Assembly (NCBI RefSeq): GCF_007004735.1
Contig: NZ_ML660182.1
Coordinates: 428,130 to 492,129 of the forward strand
Reading direction: 5' to 3'
From: Salinigranum halophilum
GTDB lineage: Archaea > Halobacteriota > Halobacteria > Halobacteriales > Haloferacaceae
DNA length: 64,000 nucleotides
The first letter of the stretch is position 1, and each line of letters opens with the position of its first letter. This document shows, in pieces, positions 53,010 to 61,889 of this stretch. The translations under genes were made by a program, and so were the position numbers. The notes beneath the pieces were generated by a model that was not told the origin of the DNA, did no database searches, and saw only the letters and a program-made list of their open reading frames with translations.

Positions 53010-53768
53010 ATGGCTATCGCGCCGTCGTTCGCGGAGCTCCTCGCCAGCGTCGACGAGCGACGCCGAACGGTGACGGTCTACGCCCCCGCGCTTCCCGACG
53101 CCGTCGAACGGCTCTTCGACACGCGACACGTCCGACTCGAACACGAGTTCCTCCCGCGGGGTGCCGGCGAGCCGTTTCTCACCGTCGTCGACGGTGACCG
53201 GTACGTCGGGAGCCTCGACCTCCCGGCGGTGTACGATTTCAGCCACCCGAGGATACACGAGGTCGGCTCGCCCGAGTTCGTCGACGCGGCCTACCGGAAG
53301 CTCACGTCCCTGTTGCCAGACACCGTCTTCTCCACGCTCGACCGACGACAGCTGCTGGCGACCTCGCGCGAGATCGAAGACCGCGCCTGGCGGGTCGGCA
53401 CGGGGCGGCTCGACGTGGGCTTCCAGGCGCTCTCGAAGCTCCGGGCGCAGACCGACGTCTACGAGGCGCTCGTCGAGCGCGGGCTCGACGTCCACGTCTA
53501 CGGCGCGCCCGACTGGACACCGCACTTCGTCGACGACGTGACCGTCCACGGCGACAGCAACGGCGACGGTGGCGATGGCGAACTGGGCGCGGTCTGGTTC
53601 ATGGCGTACGACGGGGGCGACGACCCGGGACAGGCGTGCGGGCTGGTCGCCGTCGAGCGGTCGGCGGGGTCGTTCGAGGGGTTTTGGACCTACGACCCCG
53701 AGACCGTCGAGCAGGTCTTCGCGTCCGCGTCGCGTTTCCCCGCCACGCCCGAAAGCGAACTCCCATAA
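53010..53768 (+). CDS. DICT sensory domain protein
   Basis: A 252-residue cytoplasmic protein of the DICT type, a sensor domain found with two-component and diguanylate cyclase systems and common as stand-alone forms in haloarchaea. The SFAELLASVDERRRTVTVYAP start, FSHPRIHEVGSPEF and YEALVERGLDVHVYGAPDW segments are characteristic. An acidic Gly-rich tail follows. ATG at 53010. It is divergent from the epimerase gene. The ligand is not known. Confidence 0.85.
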   Translation: MAIAPSFAELLASVDERRRTVTVYAPALPDAVERLFDTRHVRLEHEFLPRGAGEPFLTVVDGDRYVGSLDLPAVYDFSHPRIHEVGSPEFVDAAYRKLTSLLPDTVFSTLDRRQLLATSREIEDRAWRVGTGRLDVGFQALSKLRAQTDVYEALVERGLDVHVYGAPDWTPHFVDDVTVHGDSNGDGGDGELGAVWFMAYDGGDDPGQACGLVAVERSAGSFEGFWTYDPETVEQVFASASRFPATPESELP

Positions 53769-53791
53769 CCTCGGACGGCCGACTCGGCGGT

Positions 53792-54382
53792 ATGTGTGAG
53801 AACGCCCCCGCCGAGGTCACGGTCCTCCGACTCGGGCACCGGCCCGGCCGCGACGACAGGATGACGACCCACGTCGCGCTGACGGCCCGCGCGCTCGGTG
53901 CCGAGCGCGCGCTCCTCGTCGGCGACACGACGCAGTCGCGAGACACGGTCGAAGACATCACCGCCCGGTTCGGCGGTCCGTTCGCGGTCGAGGTACTCGA
54001 CGAGTGGCGGCCCGTCCTCCGCGACTGGGACGGGAAGGTAGTCCACCTGACGATGTACGGCGAGCGCGTCCAGGACGTCGAAGACGACGTCAGGGTGGCC
54101 TGCGTCGACGGCGGCGAACCGTTGCTCGTCGTCGTCGGGTCGCAGAAGGTCCCGTTCGAGGTGTACGACGCCGCCGACTGGAACGTGGGCGTGACGAACC
54201 AGCCCCACTCGGAGGTGGCCGGACTCGCCGTCTTCCTCGACAGGCTGTTCGAGGGACGGGAGCTGTCGAGAGCGTGGGAGAACGCGGAGAAGCGGGTGGT
54301 CCCGATGGAGACGGGAAAGCGGGTGGTCGAGGGGGACGCTGCCGGCGGTTCACGCGGCAGCAACGACACCGACGGCGAGTGA
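53792..54382 (+). CDS. trm56: tRNA (cytidine(56)-2'-O)-methyltransferase
   Basis: Methylates the 2'-OH of C56 in the T loop of tRNA. The 196-residue SPOUT-class protein shows VLRLGHRPGRDDRMTTHVALTAR (about 11-33), the archaeal Trm56 signature, and the deep-knot region VVVGSQKVPFEVYD with NVGVTNQPHSEVAGLAVFLDR. It is slightly longer than usual because of a Gly/Ser/Asp C-terminal tail. ATG start at 53792. It lies 23 bases after the DICT gene. Confidence 0.93.
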   Translation: MCENAPAEVTVLRLGHRPGRDDRMTTHVALTARALGAERALLVGDTTQSRDTVEDITARFGGPFAVEVLDEWRPVLRDWDGKVVHLTMYGERVQDVEDDVRVACVDGGEPLLVVVGSQKVPFEVYDAADWNVGVTNQPHSEVAGLAVFLDRLFEGRELSRAWENAEKRVVPMETGKRVVEGDAAGGSRGSNDTDGE

Positions 54383-54514
54383 GGCGTCCGCTCGCTCGAC
54401 GGGCGAGACCGTCGTGACGCTCGGTCGACTGGCGCTCACGACTCGGGCGTCCGGTCCGATGTGCCCACCACACATCCGGAACTTTGAAACGACTGAACGG
54501 CGGATGTGAGTCCA

Positions 54515-55039
54515 ATGGCTTTTGAGGAGCTGCTGAACGACCCGGTCATCCAGAAGTACCTCCACGAGCTGGTGGGGCCGACGGGGATGCCGGTCGCCGC
54601 TGCACCGCCGGACGGGGAGGTGACCGACGAGGAACTGTCTGAGGAGTTGGGGCTCGAACTCAACGACGTGCGCCGCGCGCTCTTCATCCTCTACGAGAAC
54701 GACCTCGCCTCTTATCGACGAGTCCGCGACGAGGACTCGGGGTGGCTCACCTACCTCTGGACGTTCAAGTACGAGAACATCCCCGAGAACCTCGAAGAGG
54801 AGATGTACCGCCTCCTCGACGCGCTCGAAGACAGAGAGGAGTACGAGCGGACCCACGAGTTCTACCTCTGTGAGGTCTGCTCGCTCCGGTTCGAGTTCGG
54901 CGAGGCGATGGACTTCGGCTTCGAGTGTCCCGAGTGTGGGTCGCCGCTCGAATCGATGGAGAACGGCCGCCTCGTCGAGGCGATGAACAGACGAATCGAA
55001 GAGTTGAGAGACGAACTCAACGTGGACGTCACCGGCTGA
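54515..55039 (+). CDS. tfe: Transcription factor E (TFIIE alpha homologue)
   Basis: A 174-residue general transcription factor that stabilises the open complex of archaeal RNA polymerase at promoters. The N-terminal winged helix spans about 5-95 (LLNDPVIQKYLHELVG ... ELGLELNDVRRALFILYENDLASYRR). A linker follows, then a zinc ribbon with LCEVC and ECPECG (four Cys, about 117-150). The ATG at 54515 gives the family N-terminus AFEELLNDP; a GTG three codons upstream is possible. The stop and next start overlap as TGATG. Confidence 0.96.
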   Translation: MAFEELLNDPVIQKYLHELVGPTGMPVAAAPPDGEVTDEELSEELGLELNDVRRALFILYENDLASYRRVRDEDSGWLTYLWTFKYENIPENLEEEMYRLLDALEDREEYERTHEFYLCEVCSLRFEFGEAMDFGFECPECGSPLESMENGRLVEAMNRRIEELRDELNVDVTG

Positions 55040-55710
55040 TGGTCGTCCTCGCAACCAAGTGCTACGTCGAGGGGGACGCCCGCTCTCGTGCGCTCGACGG
55101 GATGGAGGCGATGGTCCGCGACGACCTCGGCGACCTCGACGTCGAGTGGACCGTCGGCGTCCGTGACGACGACTTCGTGAGCGTGACCGTCGAGGGCGCG
55201 GACGAGACGGTGGCCCGGAACCTGCTCCGCGAGCGGTGGGGCGAGGTGCCGTCGGACGGCCGCCTCGTCGAGGGCGAGACCTACACCGGCACGCTCGAAT
55301 CGTGGGACGACGAGGGGTTCGTCCTCGACGCTGGGGTGGAGGTGCGCGTGCCCACCGCGGAACTCGGCCTCGGCCGCGGGAGCGCCGCACAGGTCCGCGA
55401 CCGGTTCGGCCTCGTCCAGCACCTCCCGCTGGAGTTCGTCTACGGCGACCCCGCCCGACTGTCGGACGCCGAGCGTGACCGTCTCTACGACTGGTCGCGC
55501 GGCCAGGGTCGCGTCAACGTCAACTCCACGACGAGAGGGGAGGCGCGCGCGACGGTCAATCGCGCCGGCCACGCACAGGACATCGTGACGGTCGAGCGTA
55601 TCGGACTCCTCGAACAGAGCATCGTCTGTGCGGAGGGAACCGACCCACCCGGACTCCTCGCGAGCATCGGTCGGCACCTTCCCGCGGAATTGAAGTGCGT
55701 CATCCCCTAG
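55039..55710 (+). CDS. DUF2110 protein
   Basis: A 223-residue acidic protein of archaeal family DUF2110, regularly found after tfe. It contains the TLESWDDEGFVLDAGVEVRVPT segment, which resembles a small beta-barrel, and a helical middle (GLVQHLPLEFVYGDPARLSDAERDRLYDW). No function is known. The ATG overlaps the tfe stop by one base, so translation is coupled and a link to transcription is suggested (inference). Confidence 0.88.
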   Translation: MVVLATKCYVEGDARSRALDGMEAMVRDDLGDLDVEWTVGVRDDDFVSVTVEGADETVARNLLRERWGEVPSDGRLVEGETYTGTLESWDDEGFVLDAGVEVRVPTAELGLGRGSAAQVRDRFGLVQHLPLEFVYGDPARLSDAERDRLYDWSRGQGRVNVNSTTRGEARATVNRAGHAQDIVTVERIGLLEQSIVCAEGTDPPGLLASIGRHLPAELKCVIP

Positions 55711-55725
55711 GGTAGACGGAAACCG

Positions 55726-56508
55726 ATGAACCGTCGCCATCTCCTCGCGCTCGTCTCCCTCGCACTCCTCTCGCTCACCGCCGGCTGTTTCGGCCCCGGT
55801 GCGATTTCCTCGGAGCAACTCGACCAGGAACCGGCCGAGCCGTACGAGTGGGACACCACGCGTGACGTCCACATCGCCATCCAGACAGACTCGTCGTTCC
55901 GCGGCGTCTACAACGTCTCCGAACGGGACAGCATCGAACTGTTCAGACGCGACGGCTTCGGCGGGCGCAACCCCCTGAACGTCCGTGCCGTTCGGTATCG
56001 CTACCCGAACGGTACCGTCCTCACGGGGTCCGAACTCGAAGCGCGCGGGGGGGGCATCGACCGGACGCGGGAGGTCGTCACCGTCACCTTCCCCAACGGC
56101 ACCACCGAGGGGGGACAGCTGGCGTTCACCGCGGGTGCCACCCCGAAGCGGTTCAGCCTCCCGGTGTTCGTCGAGGGCTCGTACGAGGTGGTGCTCCCGC
56201 CGGACCGCCGGGTCGACCTCCCTGTCTTCGGAACGGTTTCGCCGCGCGGGTCCACGGCGGAGACCATCGACGGGCAGACCCACATCCGGTGGGAGGAGGT
56301 CACGTCACGGGGCGTCACCGTGCAGTACTACCTCCAGCGTGACATCCCCATCTTCGGGGCTATCGCCGCCGTCTCGCTCATCATCGGCTTCGGCGGGGCC
56401 TTCTACTACAAGCGTCAGATCGAGGAACTCCGCGAACTCCGCGAGGAGATGGGACTGGACGTCGAAGTCGAAGAGAAGGACGACGGCCCGCCGCCGGGCA
56501 TGGGATGA
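55726..56508 (+). CDS. DUF5803-type lipoprotein with C-terminal membrane helix
   Basis: A 260-residue exported protein. The N-terminal signal (RHLLALVSLALLSLTAGC, lipobox Cys21) predicts a lipid anchor outside the membrane. The outside domain (22-200) is beta-rich (FPNGTTEGGQLAFTAGATPK). A membrane helix at about 206-226 is followed by an acidic cytoplasmic tail ending in PPPGMG, so it is anchored at both ends. It lies 15 bases after DUF2110 in the tfe operon. Function unknown. Confidence 0.82.
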   Translation: MNRRHLLALVSLALLSLTAGCFGPGAISSEQLDQEPAEPYEWDTTRDVHIAIQTDSSFRGVYNVSERDSIELFRRDGFGGRNPLNVRAVRYRYPNGTVLTGSELEARGGGIDRTREVVTVTFPNGTTEGGQLAFTAGATPKRFSLPVFVEGSYEVVLPPDRRVDLPVFGTVSPRGSTAETIDGQTHIRWEEVTSRGVTVQYYLQRDIPIFGAIAAVSLIIGFGGAFYYKRQIEELRELREEMGLDVEVEEKDDGPPPGMG

Positions 56509-56715
56509 GCGCGGCGGCGGACTGCTGACTCGTCCGTCCGCCGCGGTGGGACGACTCGTCACCTGGACTGGTTCGAACGGAAAGACGGGAGAGACGCGAG
56601 CACGAGGGGAGAGACTCCCGCCGCGCGTACCGACGACGTGTGGGGTGGGGGAGGGAGAGAATCGCCGACTGCGGCTCTGCCCGCAGTGGCAGTGGGCCGC
56701 AGTGCCGTGTAAAGC

Positions 56716-56837
56716 TTTGTGAGTATTCGAGTGACACCCCCGTGTCGAGGTGTCGGATCTCCAGCCAGTCGTCCGAGGGGTTTGGATTCGTACATCTGTC
56801 AGCGAGTAACTGTCGGTGTCACGGGGAAACTCACAAA
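56716..56837. repeat. 122-base inverted-repeat element (structured RNA or MITE candidate)
   Basis: TTTGTGAGT (56716-56724) pairs with ACTCACAAA (56829-56837), and GTGACACC (56731-56738) with GGTGTCAC (56815-56822), with six unpaired bases on each side between the two stems. The symmetry is striking. The rest of the 56509-56951 stretch has no gene. It may be the terminal inverted repeats of a small non-autonomous element or a structured leader before the TrmB-like gene, whose start is 115 bases downstream. Confidence 0.5.
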
Positions 56838-56951
56838 CTGTTTTGAGACCGTGTTTGAAACGTGGAGGTATGAGACGCAGAGGCACCCGCTCTCCGACCC
56901 CTCCGCGGTGTTCGGCCCTCCACGCCGTTAGCATCCCCGCTCCCGACAGCC

Positions 56952-57299
56952 ATGACTGTCGACTCGGATAGCGAGGCGCGCGCGGAGGCAGTCGCACAGC
57001 TCACCGAACTGGGTCTCGGGTTGTACGCTGCACGGACGTTCGTCGCACTCACGACTCTCTCGGGAGGGACCGCCGTCGAGGTGAGCCGCGCGGCCGACGT
57101 CCCACGGACCCGGGTGTACGACGCCGTCGAGGAGCTGTCGGAGGCCGGCCTGGTCGACATCGACGACACGACGCCGAAACGGTTCACGCCGGTCGGCGTC
57201 GCGGAGGCGGCCGACCTGCTCCTCGGCGAGTACGAGACTCGCGTCGAGACGCTGCAGGACGCGCTCACCACGCTCGAAGCCGAACGCGACAGGTCCTGA
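56952..57299 (+). CDS. TrmB-type helix-turn-helix regulator (stand-alone)
   Basis: A 115-residue protein with just the N-terminal DNA-binding unit of TrmB regulators: QLTELGLGLYAARTFVALTTL, then the HTH AVEVSRAADVPRTRVYDAVEEL and wing DDTTPKRFTPVG. A C-terminal heptad helix (YETRVETLQDALTTLEAERD) likely dimerises it. The sugar-binding domain of full-length TrmB is absent, so any effector is unknown. ATG at 56952. Confidence 0.87.
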   Translation: MTVDSDSEARAEAVAQLTELGLGLYAARTFVALTTLSGGTAVEVSRAADVPRTRVYDAVEELSEAGLVDIDDTTPKRFTPVGVAEAADLLLGEYETRVETLQDALTTLEAERDRS

Positions 57300-57393
57300 C
57301 TTCGGCACCCGCAGAGGAACGTATCGTCTCCCCGACAACCCGGTGACGCGGCCGTCGCCTCGTGCTTTTTACCGTCGGGTTCGTACGCCGGGT

Positions 57394-58092
57394 ATGCGAG
57401 TAGCAGTCGTGACCGTCGGGGACGAACTCCTCGCCGGCGACACGGTGAACACGAACGCGACGTGGCTCTGTGAGCGCCTGACTGACCGAGGCGTCCGGGT
57501 CGAACGCGTCACGACGGTCCCCGACCGGGTGGCCGACATCGCCCGCGTCGTCAACGAGTACCGCGCGGAGTACGACGCCGTCGTAATCACGGGCGGGCTC
57601 GGCCCCACCCACGACGACGTCACGATGGAGGGGGTCGCCGCCGCGGTGGGGCGGACCGTCGAACAGCACGACGAGGCGCTGGAGTGGCTCACGACCCACG
57701 GGGGCTATCAGGCCGGTGACCTCGTCGAGGGGACGACCCACCTCCCGAGCGGGGCGCGGATGCTCCCCAACACCGAGGGCGTCGCCCCGGGCGCGGTCGT
57801 CGAGTCGGTGTACGTCCTGCCGGGCGTTCCGACGGAGATGAAGGCCATGTTCGAGGCCGTCGAAGCGGAGTTCTCCGGCGAACGGACCTACACCGAAGTC
57901 GTCGAGACGCCCGACCCGGAGTCGTCGCTCATTCCGGTGATGGACGAGGTGCAGGCGGAGTTCGCGGTCAGGGTGGGGTCGTACCCCGGTGAGTCCGTCC
58001 GCCTGAAGCTCTCCGGTACCAGCGAGGCGGAGGTCGGTGCCGCGGCCGAGTGGCTCCGAGAGCGAGTCAGTCCGATGACGGACGGCGGGTGA
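57394..58092 (+). CDS. CinA-like/molybdopterin-binding domain protein
   Basis: A 232-residue protein with the MoCF/CinA N-terminal fold: AVVTVGDELLAGDTVNTNATWLCERL, then VITGGLGPTHDDVTMEGVA (about 67-85) and VLPGVPTEMKAMFEAVE. The C-terminal nicotinamide-deamidase domain of bacterial CinA is absent. Relatives are annotated as competence/damage-inducible or molybdopterin-binding, with no proven archaeal role. The ATG at 57394 is preferred to an upstream in-frame start. Confidence 0.9.
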   Translation: MRVAVVTVGDELLAGDTVNTNATWLCERLTDRGVRVERVTTVPDRVADIARVVNEYRAEYDAVVITGGLGPTHDDVTMEGVAAAVGRTVEQHDEALEWLTTHGGYQAGDLVEGTTHLPSGARMLPNTEGVAPGAVVESVYVLPGVPTEMKAMFEAVEAEFSGERTYTEVVETPDPESSLIPVMDEVQAEFAVRVGSYPGESVRLKLSGTSEAEVGAAAEWLRERVSPMTDGG

Positions 58093-58098
58093 GGCCGG

Positions 58099-58221
58099 TC
58101 AGCGACCGAGATAGAGCAACCACGCGATGGTCACGAGCAGGCTCGCGACGAGCACGGCGGTCCCCGTCGCCCCGATGGGCAACGCCTGTTCTGCGGCCTC
58201 CTGCAGCACGATTGGGTTCAT
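58099..58221 (-). CDS. Very small single-TM membrane protein (40 residues)
   Basis: A minus-strand reading frame begins with ATG at 58221 and encodes NPIVLQEAAEQALPIGATG and then one hydrophobic helix (about 17-38) ending YLGR. It fills the gap between the CinA-like gene and the ATP-NAD kinase gene and has normal haloarchaeal codon use. Its size is below common annotation limits. A real membrane microprotein is likely by composition, but conservation has not been checked. Confidence 0.6.
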   Translation of the reverse strand: MNPIVLQEAAEQALPIGATGTAVLVASLLVTIAWLLYLGR

Positions 58222-58338
58222 ACTCGAACGCACCTGCCCGCCCCGCATAACCGTGGCGGTTCCGGTGACCGAAGCCGTCGCACACGGTGACGGCTCGGAC
58301 CCCGCGGCCTTTTGTCCGTCCTCTCTCTACTCTCCTGT

Positions 58339-59397
58339 ATGCGCATCGGCGTCGTCGTCAACCCCATCGCGGGGTTGGGCGGACGAGTAGGACTGAAAGG
58401 GACTGACGGGAAGGTCGCAGAGGCACTCGCGCGCGGCGCGGAGCCGCGCGCGCCCGACCGTGCCCGGCGAGCATTCGACGAACTTGCTGCGCGTACGCCC
58501 GAGGCGACAGTCCTCACGTGGGGTGGGTCGATGGGCGCTGACGCGGTTCGCGCGGCGGGGTTCGAGCCGACGGTGCTCGGGGCCCCCGCCGGCGAGGAGA
58601 CGACCGCGCGTGACACCCGGTGTGCCGTTGAGGCGTTCTGTGACGCCGACGTCGACCTCGTGTTGTTCGTCGGCGGCGACGGCACCGCCGCGGACGTGGC
58701 GGCGGCGCTTTCGGGCACCGAGACGCCGATGCTCGGCGTCCCCGCGGGGGTCAAGGTGTACTCGTCGGTGTTCGCCGTCTCCCCGGAGGACGCCGCGGTC
58801 ATCGCGGCGACGTTCACGCGGGTCGAAGAGCGGGAGGTGATGGACATCGACGAGGACGAGTATCGTGAGGGGGAGGTCCACCCCGAACTCCGCGCCGTCG
58901 CGTGGGTCCCCGTCGCAGAGGACCTCCAGTCGTCGAAACAGACGGGTGGTGGCTCCGTCGAAGCGCTCGCCGAGGGCGTTGCCGCCAGCGTCCGCGAGGG
59001 CGTCACCTACGTCCTCGGCCCGGGCAGCACCGTCGGGGCGGTCAAACGGGCGCTCGGCTTCGAGGGGTCGCCCCTGGGCGTCGACGTCTGGCGGGACGGC
59101 GAGGTGCTCGTCCGCGACGGGAGCGAACGGGAGATTCTCGCGGCGCTCGGCGAGGAGAACGTGGTCGTCGTCTCGCCCATCGGCGGCCAGGGGTTCGTCT
59201 TCGGTCGTGGGAACCCCCAGCTCTCGCCAGCGGTCATCCGCCACTGCGACGTCCAGATCGTCGCCTCGCGGGCGAAACTCGACGACATCGGCGTCCTCCG
59301 GGTCGACACGGACGACCCCGACCTCGACGACGACCTCCGCGGGTGGACACGGGTGCGCGTCGGCCGCGTCGAACAGCGGATGATGCAGATCGTCTGA
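58339..59397 (+). CDS. ATP-NAD kinase family (AcoX-like) protein
   Basis: A 352-residue protein with the NAD-kinase-like fold. RIGVVVNPIAGLGGRVGLKG opens the protein, and VGGDGTAADVAAAL (about 111-124) holds the GGDGT nucleotide motif. Later SPIGGQGFVFGRGNPQLSP is typical of the AcoX-like branch, which is separate from the housekeeping NAD kinase, so its phosphate donor and substrate are uncertain. ATG at 58339 chosen. Confidence 0.87.
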   Translation: MRIGVVVNPIAGLGGRVGLKGTDGKVAEALARGAEPRAPDRARRAFDELAARTPEATVLTWGGSMGADAVRAAGFEPTVLGAPAGEETTARDTRCAVEAFCDADVDLVLFVGGDGTAADVAAALSGTETPMLGVPAGVKVYSSVFAVSPEDAAVIAATFTRVEEREVMDIDEDEYREGEVHPELRAVAWVPVAEDLQSSKQTGGGSVEALAEGVAASVREGVTYVLGPGSTVGAVKRALGFEGSPLGVDVWRDGEVLVRDGSEREILAALGEENVVVVSPIGGQGFVFGRGNPQLSPAVIRHCDVQIVASRAKLDDIGVLRVDTDDPDLDDDLRGWTRVRVGRVEQRMMQIV

Positions 59398-59565
59398 GTC
59401 CGCGAGCGGCTGCCGCGCGGCGGCCGACGAGTACGCCACCCCCACCAGAACGGTCTAGTGAAGTGACTATGTGATTCCCTCTCGCACTGGTTCTCCCTGT
59501 AAGATAATGTTGTATAATCGCAATATGGTGAAGATTAAGGTTATTGAAGGGGTATAGGTGGACAT

Positions 59566-60597
59566 ATGGAGACGCGGAAGGTTCAGCGGCTCGGTCCGTC
59601 GACGCTCGCGATGACGCTCCCGGCGGAATGGGCGAAGGAACACGGTGTCGAGAAAGGTGACGAGGTGTCGTTACGGATGGGTGGCAAAGGAACGCTCACG
59701 GTCCTGCCCGAGTCCGCGAACACGGAAGACTCGAAGGCGGTCATCCGCGCGGACAAACTGAACGCGAACGCGCTCGAACGCGCGATCGTGGCGCAGTACG
59801 TGCTCGGGCGGCGCATCATCCACATCGAGAAGTCGGAGGGTGCGCTCGACTCCGAGCACATCAACGCGGTGTACAAGGCCGAGACCCAGTTGATGGGCCT
59901 CGGTGTCATCGAAGAGACGCCAGAGCGAATCGCCATCCGATGTTCTGTCGACCCCGAGGACTTCACGCTCGACAACCTTCTCGAACGCCTGGAGAACACG
60001 GGGAGTACGATGCGCGGCGAGGCGGTCAAGGCGCTCGCACACGGCAACCCCGACCTCGCCCAGCGCGCCCTGAACCGCGAACGGCAGGCGAACAAGATAT
60101 TCGTCCTCCTGCTCAGACTCATCTTCACGGCGTACCAGAACCCGAGTCTCGCCCGTGCGGTCGGTCTCGAGGAGGGGTTCCCACTCATCGGCTACCGCTC
60201 CGTCGCGAAGAACCTCGAACTCACCGCGGACAACGCCGAGGACATCGCCAACATCTGTCTGAACGCCGAGGACCACACCCTCGACGTCGACTCGGCGACG
60301 ATGCGGCGCATCCGCGAGTTCACCGACCAGGTCGACGACATCACCGCGACGGCGGTGCGCGCCGTCGTCGACCGCGACTACGACCTCACCATCGAGGTCC
60401 GCGACCTGTTCCGCGATCTAAAAGACCGCGAACGGGATATCCTCGACGACCTCCCGGAGATGGAGAACCAGAAGCTCCTGCAGGTGCGCGAAGTGCTCGT
60501 CAGCCTCCAGCAGACAGCTCAGTACGCGATGCGGAACGCCGAAATCGCGGCGAACCTCGCGCTCAACGAGGAGTCCGAGCACGTCACGCTCATCTGA
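59566..60597 (+). CDS. AbrB-PhoU phosphate-uptake-type regulator
   Basis: A 343-residue protein. Residues 1-50 form a SpoVT/AbrB-type DNA-binding swapped hairpin (RKVQRLGPSTLAMTLPAEWAKEHGVEKGDEV). Two PhoU helical bundles follow (about 115-330; RGEAVKALAHGNPDLAQRAL and RRIREFTDQVDDI). Haloarchaeal proteins of this type are thought to regulate phosphate transport genes; none lies in the window. AT-rich promoter elements (TGTATAATC at about 59511) precede the ATG. Confidence 0.9.
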   Translation: METRKVQRLGPSTLAMTLPAEWAKEHGVEKGDEVSLRMGGKGTLTVLPESANTEDSKAVIRADKLNANALERAIVAQYVLGRRIIHIEKSEGALDSEHINAVYKAETQLMGLGVIEETPERIAIRCSVDPEDFTLDNLLERLENTGSTMRGEAVKALAHGNPDLAQRALNRERQANKIFVLLLRLIFTAYQNPSLARAVGLEEGFPLIGYRSVAKNLELTADNAEDIANICLNAEDHTLDVDSATMRRIREFTDQVDDITATAVRAVVDRDYDLTIEVRDLFRDLKDRERDILDDLPEMENQKLLQVREVLVSLQQTAQYAMRNAEIAANLALNEESEHVTLI

Positions 60598-60643
60598 CTC
60601 GCGGTCCCGCTCCCAGTCCCAGCCCCGCCCCCTGTGGGCGTTG

Positions 60644-61222
60644 CTATCTCGCGGCCGTCACGACGACGGTGGCGAGCGTGACGACGGTGGCGGTGAGCAG
60701 ATAACTCCCAACCGCGAGCGATGCCGGGCGCAACAGGTCGCTCGCGCGTGCCTCGTGGAGGTCGACTGACGTGCGAAACGCCGAGAGGCGGACGACGAGA
60801 ACGAGCGCCGGGAGGCAGAACGAGAGTGCCGCGAGCACGAGGCCGACGGCGACGGAGCCGACGTCGTCCGGAACCGTTCCCGGGGCGACCGCTCCACCAC
60901 GCCGCTCGTGGACCCACGCGACGACGCGGAGCGCCGGCGCCGTCCAGAGCCAGGCCCCGAGGACACAGCAGGTCAGGTGGTAGCCGACGACACGCCGGTG
61001 GGGGGTGTCGGCCGAGTAGTACGGCCACGTCCACGGTGGGGTGAACCCGACACCCGCCCACCACAGGAGCGGCAGCGTGAGGAGGCCGCTCGCGAGTCCG
61101 ACGGGCAGCCAGAGACGGACGTCACGGACACCCAAGAGGAGCAGGTCGGGCCCTTCGAGAACGAGCGCGAACGAGACGAGCACCGCACTCGCGTGGAGCG
61201 CGCGGACGGTCCAGCGTCTCAT
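60644..61222 (-). CDS. Membrane protein with about five TM helices
   Basis: A 192-residue Ala/Val/Leu-rich membrane protein with predicted helices around 8-27, 33-53, 78-100, 118-142 and 164-190. WWAGVGFTPPWTWPYYSADTPHRR lies in an outside or inside loop. Family not recognised. ATG start at 61222. Convergent with the AbrB-PhoU gene and divergent from the small gene at 61320. Longer in-frame reading frames upstream overlap other genes and are rejected. Confidence 0.7.
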   Translation of the reverse strand: MRRWTVRALHASAVLVSFALVLEGPDLLLLGVRDVRLWLPVGLASGLLTLPLLWWAGVGFTPPWTWPYYSADTPHRRVVGYHLTCCVLGAWLWTAPALRVVAWVHERRGGAVAPGTVPDDVGSVAVGLVLAALSFCLPALVLVVRLSAFRTSVDLHEARASDLLRPASLAVGSYLLTATVVTLATVVVTAAR

Positions 61223-61319
61223 CGTTGTTTTACTCTCGGAGTGGCGACGGAAAGCGTGACCGGTGACGGGGATGCGCGGTGTCGAATGAACTAAGTAGGC
61301 ACTCGCGCTCTCCCAGAGT

Positions 61320-61499
61320 ATGCAAGCGTCTGTCGGTTCGGACAAGGGAATCGGGTTCGCGGTGGTGCTGTCGCTCCTGACGGTCGTCGGTGCCGCGGTG
61401 ATGCTCGCCGGCCCGGGACAGATGACGAAGGCGTGGGGCTTCGCGCTGGCGATGGTCGCCGCCATGCTCGCCGTCGTCTTCACCCAGCTGTACTGGTGA
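61320..61499 (+). CDS. Small two-TM membrane protein (59 residues)
   Basis: The ATG at 61320 opens a frame reading QASVGSDKGIGFAVVLSLL then a second helix AWGFALAMVAAMLAVVF, ending QLYW. Two membrane helices (about 11-30 and 38-56) with a short GPGQMTK turn form a hairpin. Haloarchaeal homologues of this look occur as stand-alone proteins of unknown function. It is divergent from the membrane gene at 60644-61222, with about 100 bases between them. Confidence 0.7.
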   Translation: MQASVGSDKGIGFAVVLSLLTVVGAAVMLAGPGQMTKAWGFALAMVAAMLAVVFTQLYW

Positions 61500-61544
61500 G
61501 CGACGAGGGACTGATTCTCCGGACTGGTAGCCGACAAGCAACCG

Positions 61545-61552
61545 TTAATAAC
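61545..61552 (+). promoter_or_regulatory. TATA-like box of the small HTH-like gene
   Basis: TTAATAAC lies 22-29 bases before the ATG at 61574, consistent with a leaderless transcript. Confidence 0.5.
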
Positions 61553-61573
61553 GTCTGAGCCCAAGGTTCGACG

Positions 61574-61798
61574 ATGACTGAATACACCGAGGAAGAGCAG
61601 CGGATCGTCGCCTACCTGCGAGAGAGTGTCTCGTGTGGAGAGCGATACTTCCGTGCCAAGAACATCGCCGAAGCCATCGGACTCTCGGCGAAGCAGGTGG
61701 GGGCGCGCCTGCCGACGCTCGCCGAGAAGTCCGAAGAGGTCGAGATCGAAAAGTGGGGCCGAGCGCGGTCGACGACCTGGCGCGTCACCCCCTCCTGA
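61574..61798 (+). CDS. Small winged-helix-like conserved protein
   Basis: A 74-residue protein. EEQRIVAYLRESVSCGERYFR is followed by NIAEAIGLSAKQVGARLPTL, an HTH-like pair, and a wing-like strand (EVEIEKWGRARSTTWRVT). It is conserved in haloarchaea and probably binds DNA or RNA; the target is not known. ATG at 61574 agrees with the promoter. Confidence 0.83.
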   Translation: MTEYTEEEQRIVAYLRESVSCGERYFRAKNIAEAIGLSAKQVGARLPTLAEKSEEVEIEKWGRARSTTWRVTPS

Positions 61799-61889
61799 CG
61801 CCCTCGTCGGACGCACCGCTCGGTGCTGCTTCCTCCGTGTCTTCACGACGATTCCGCGCTTTTTTATCGACGCCGACGGATACTGAGGT

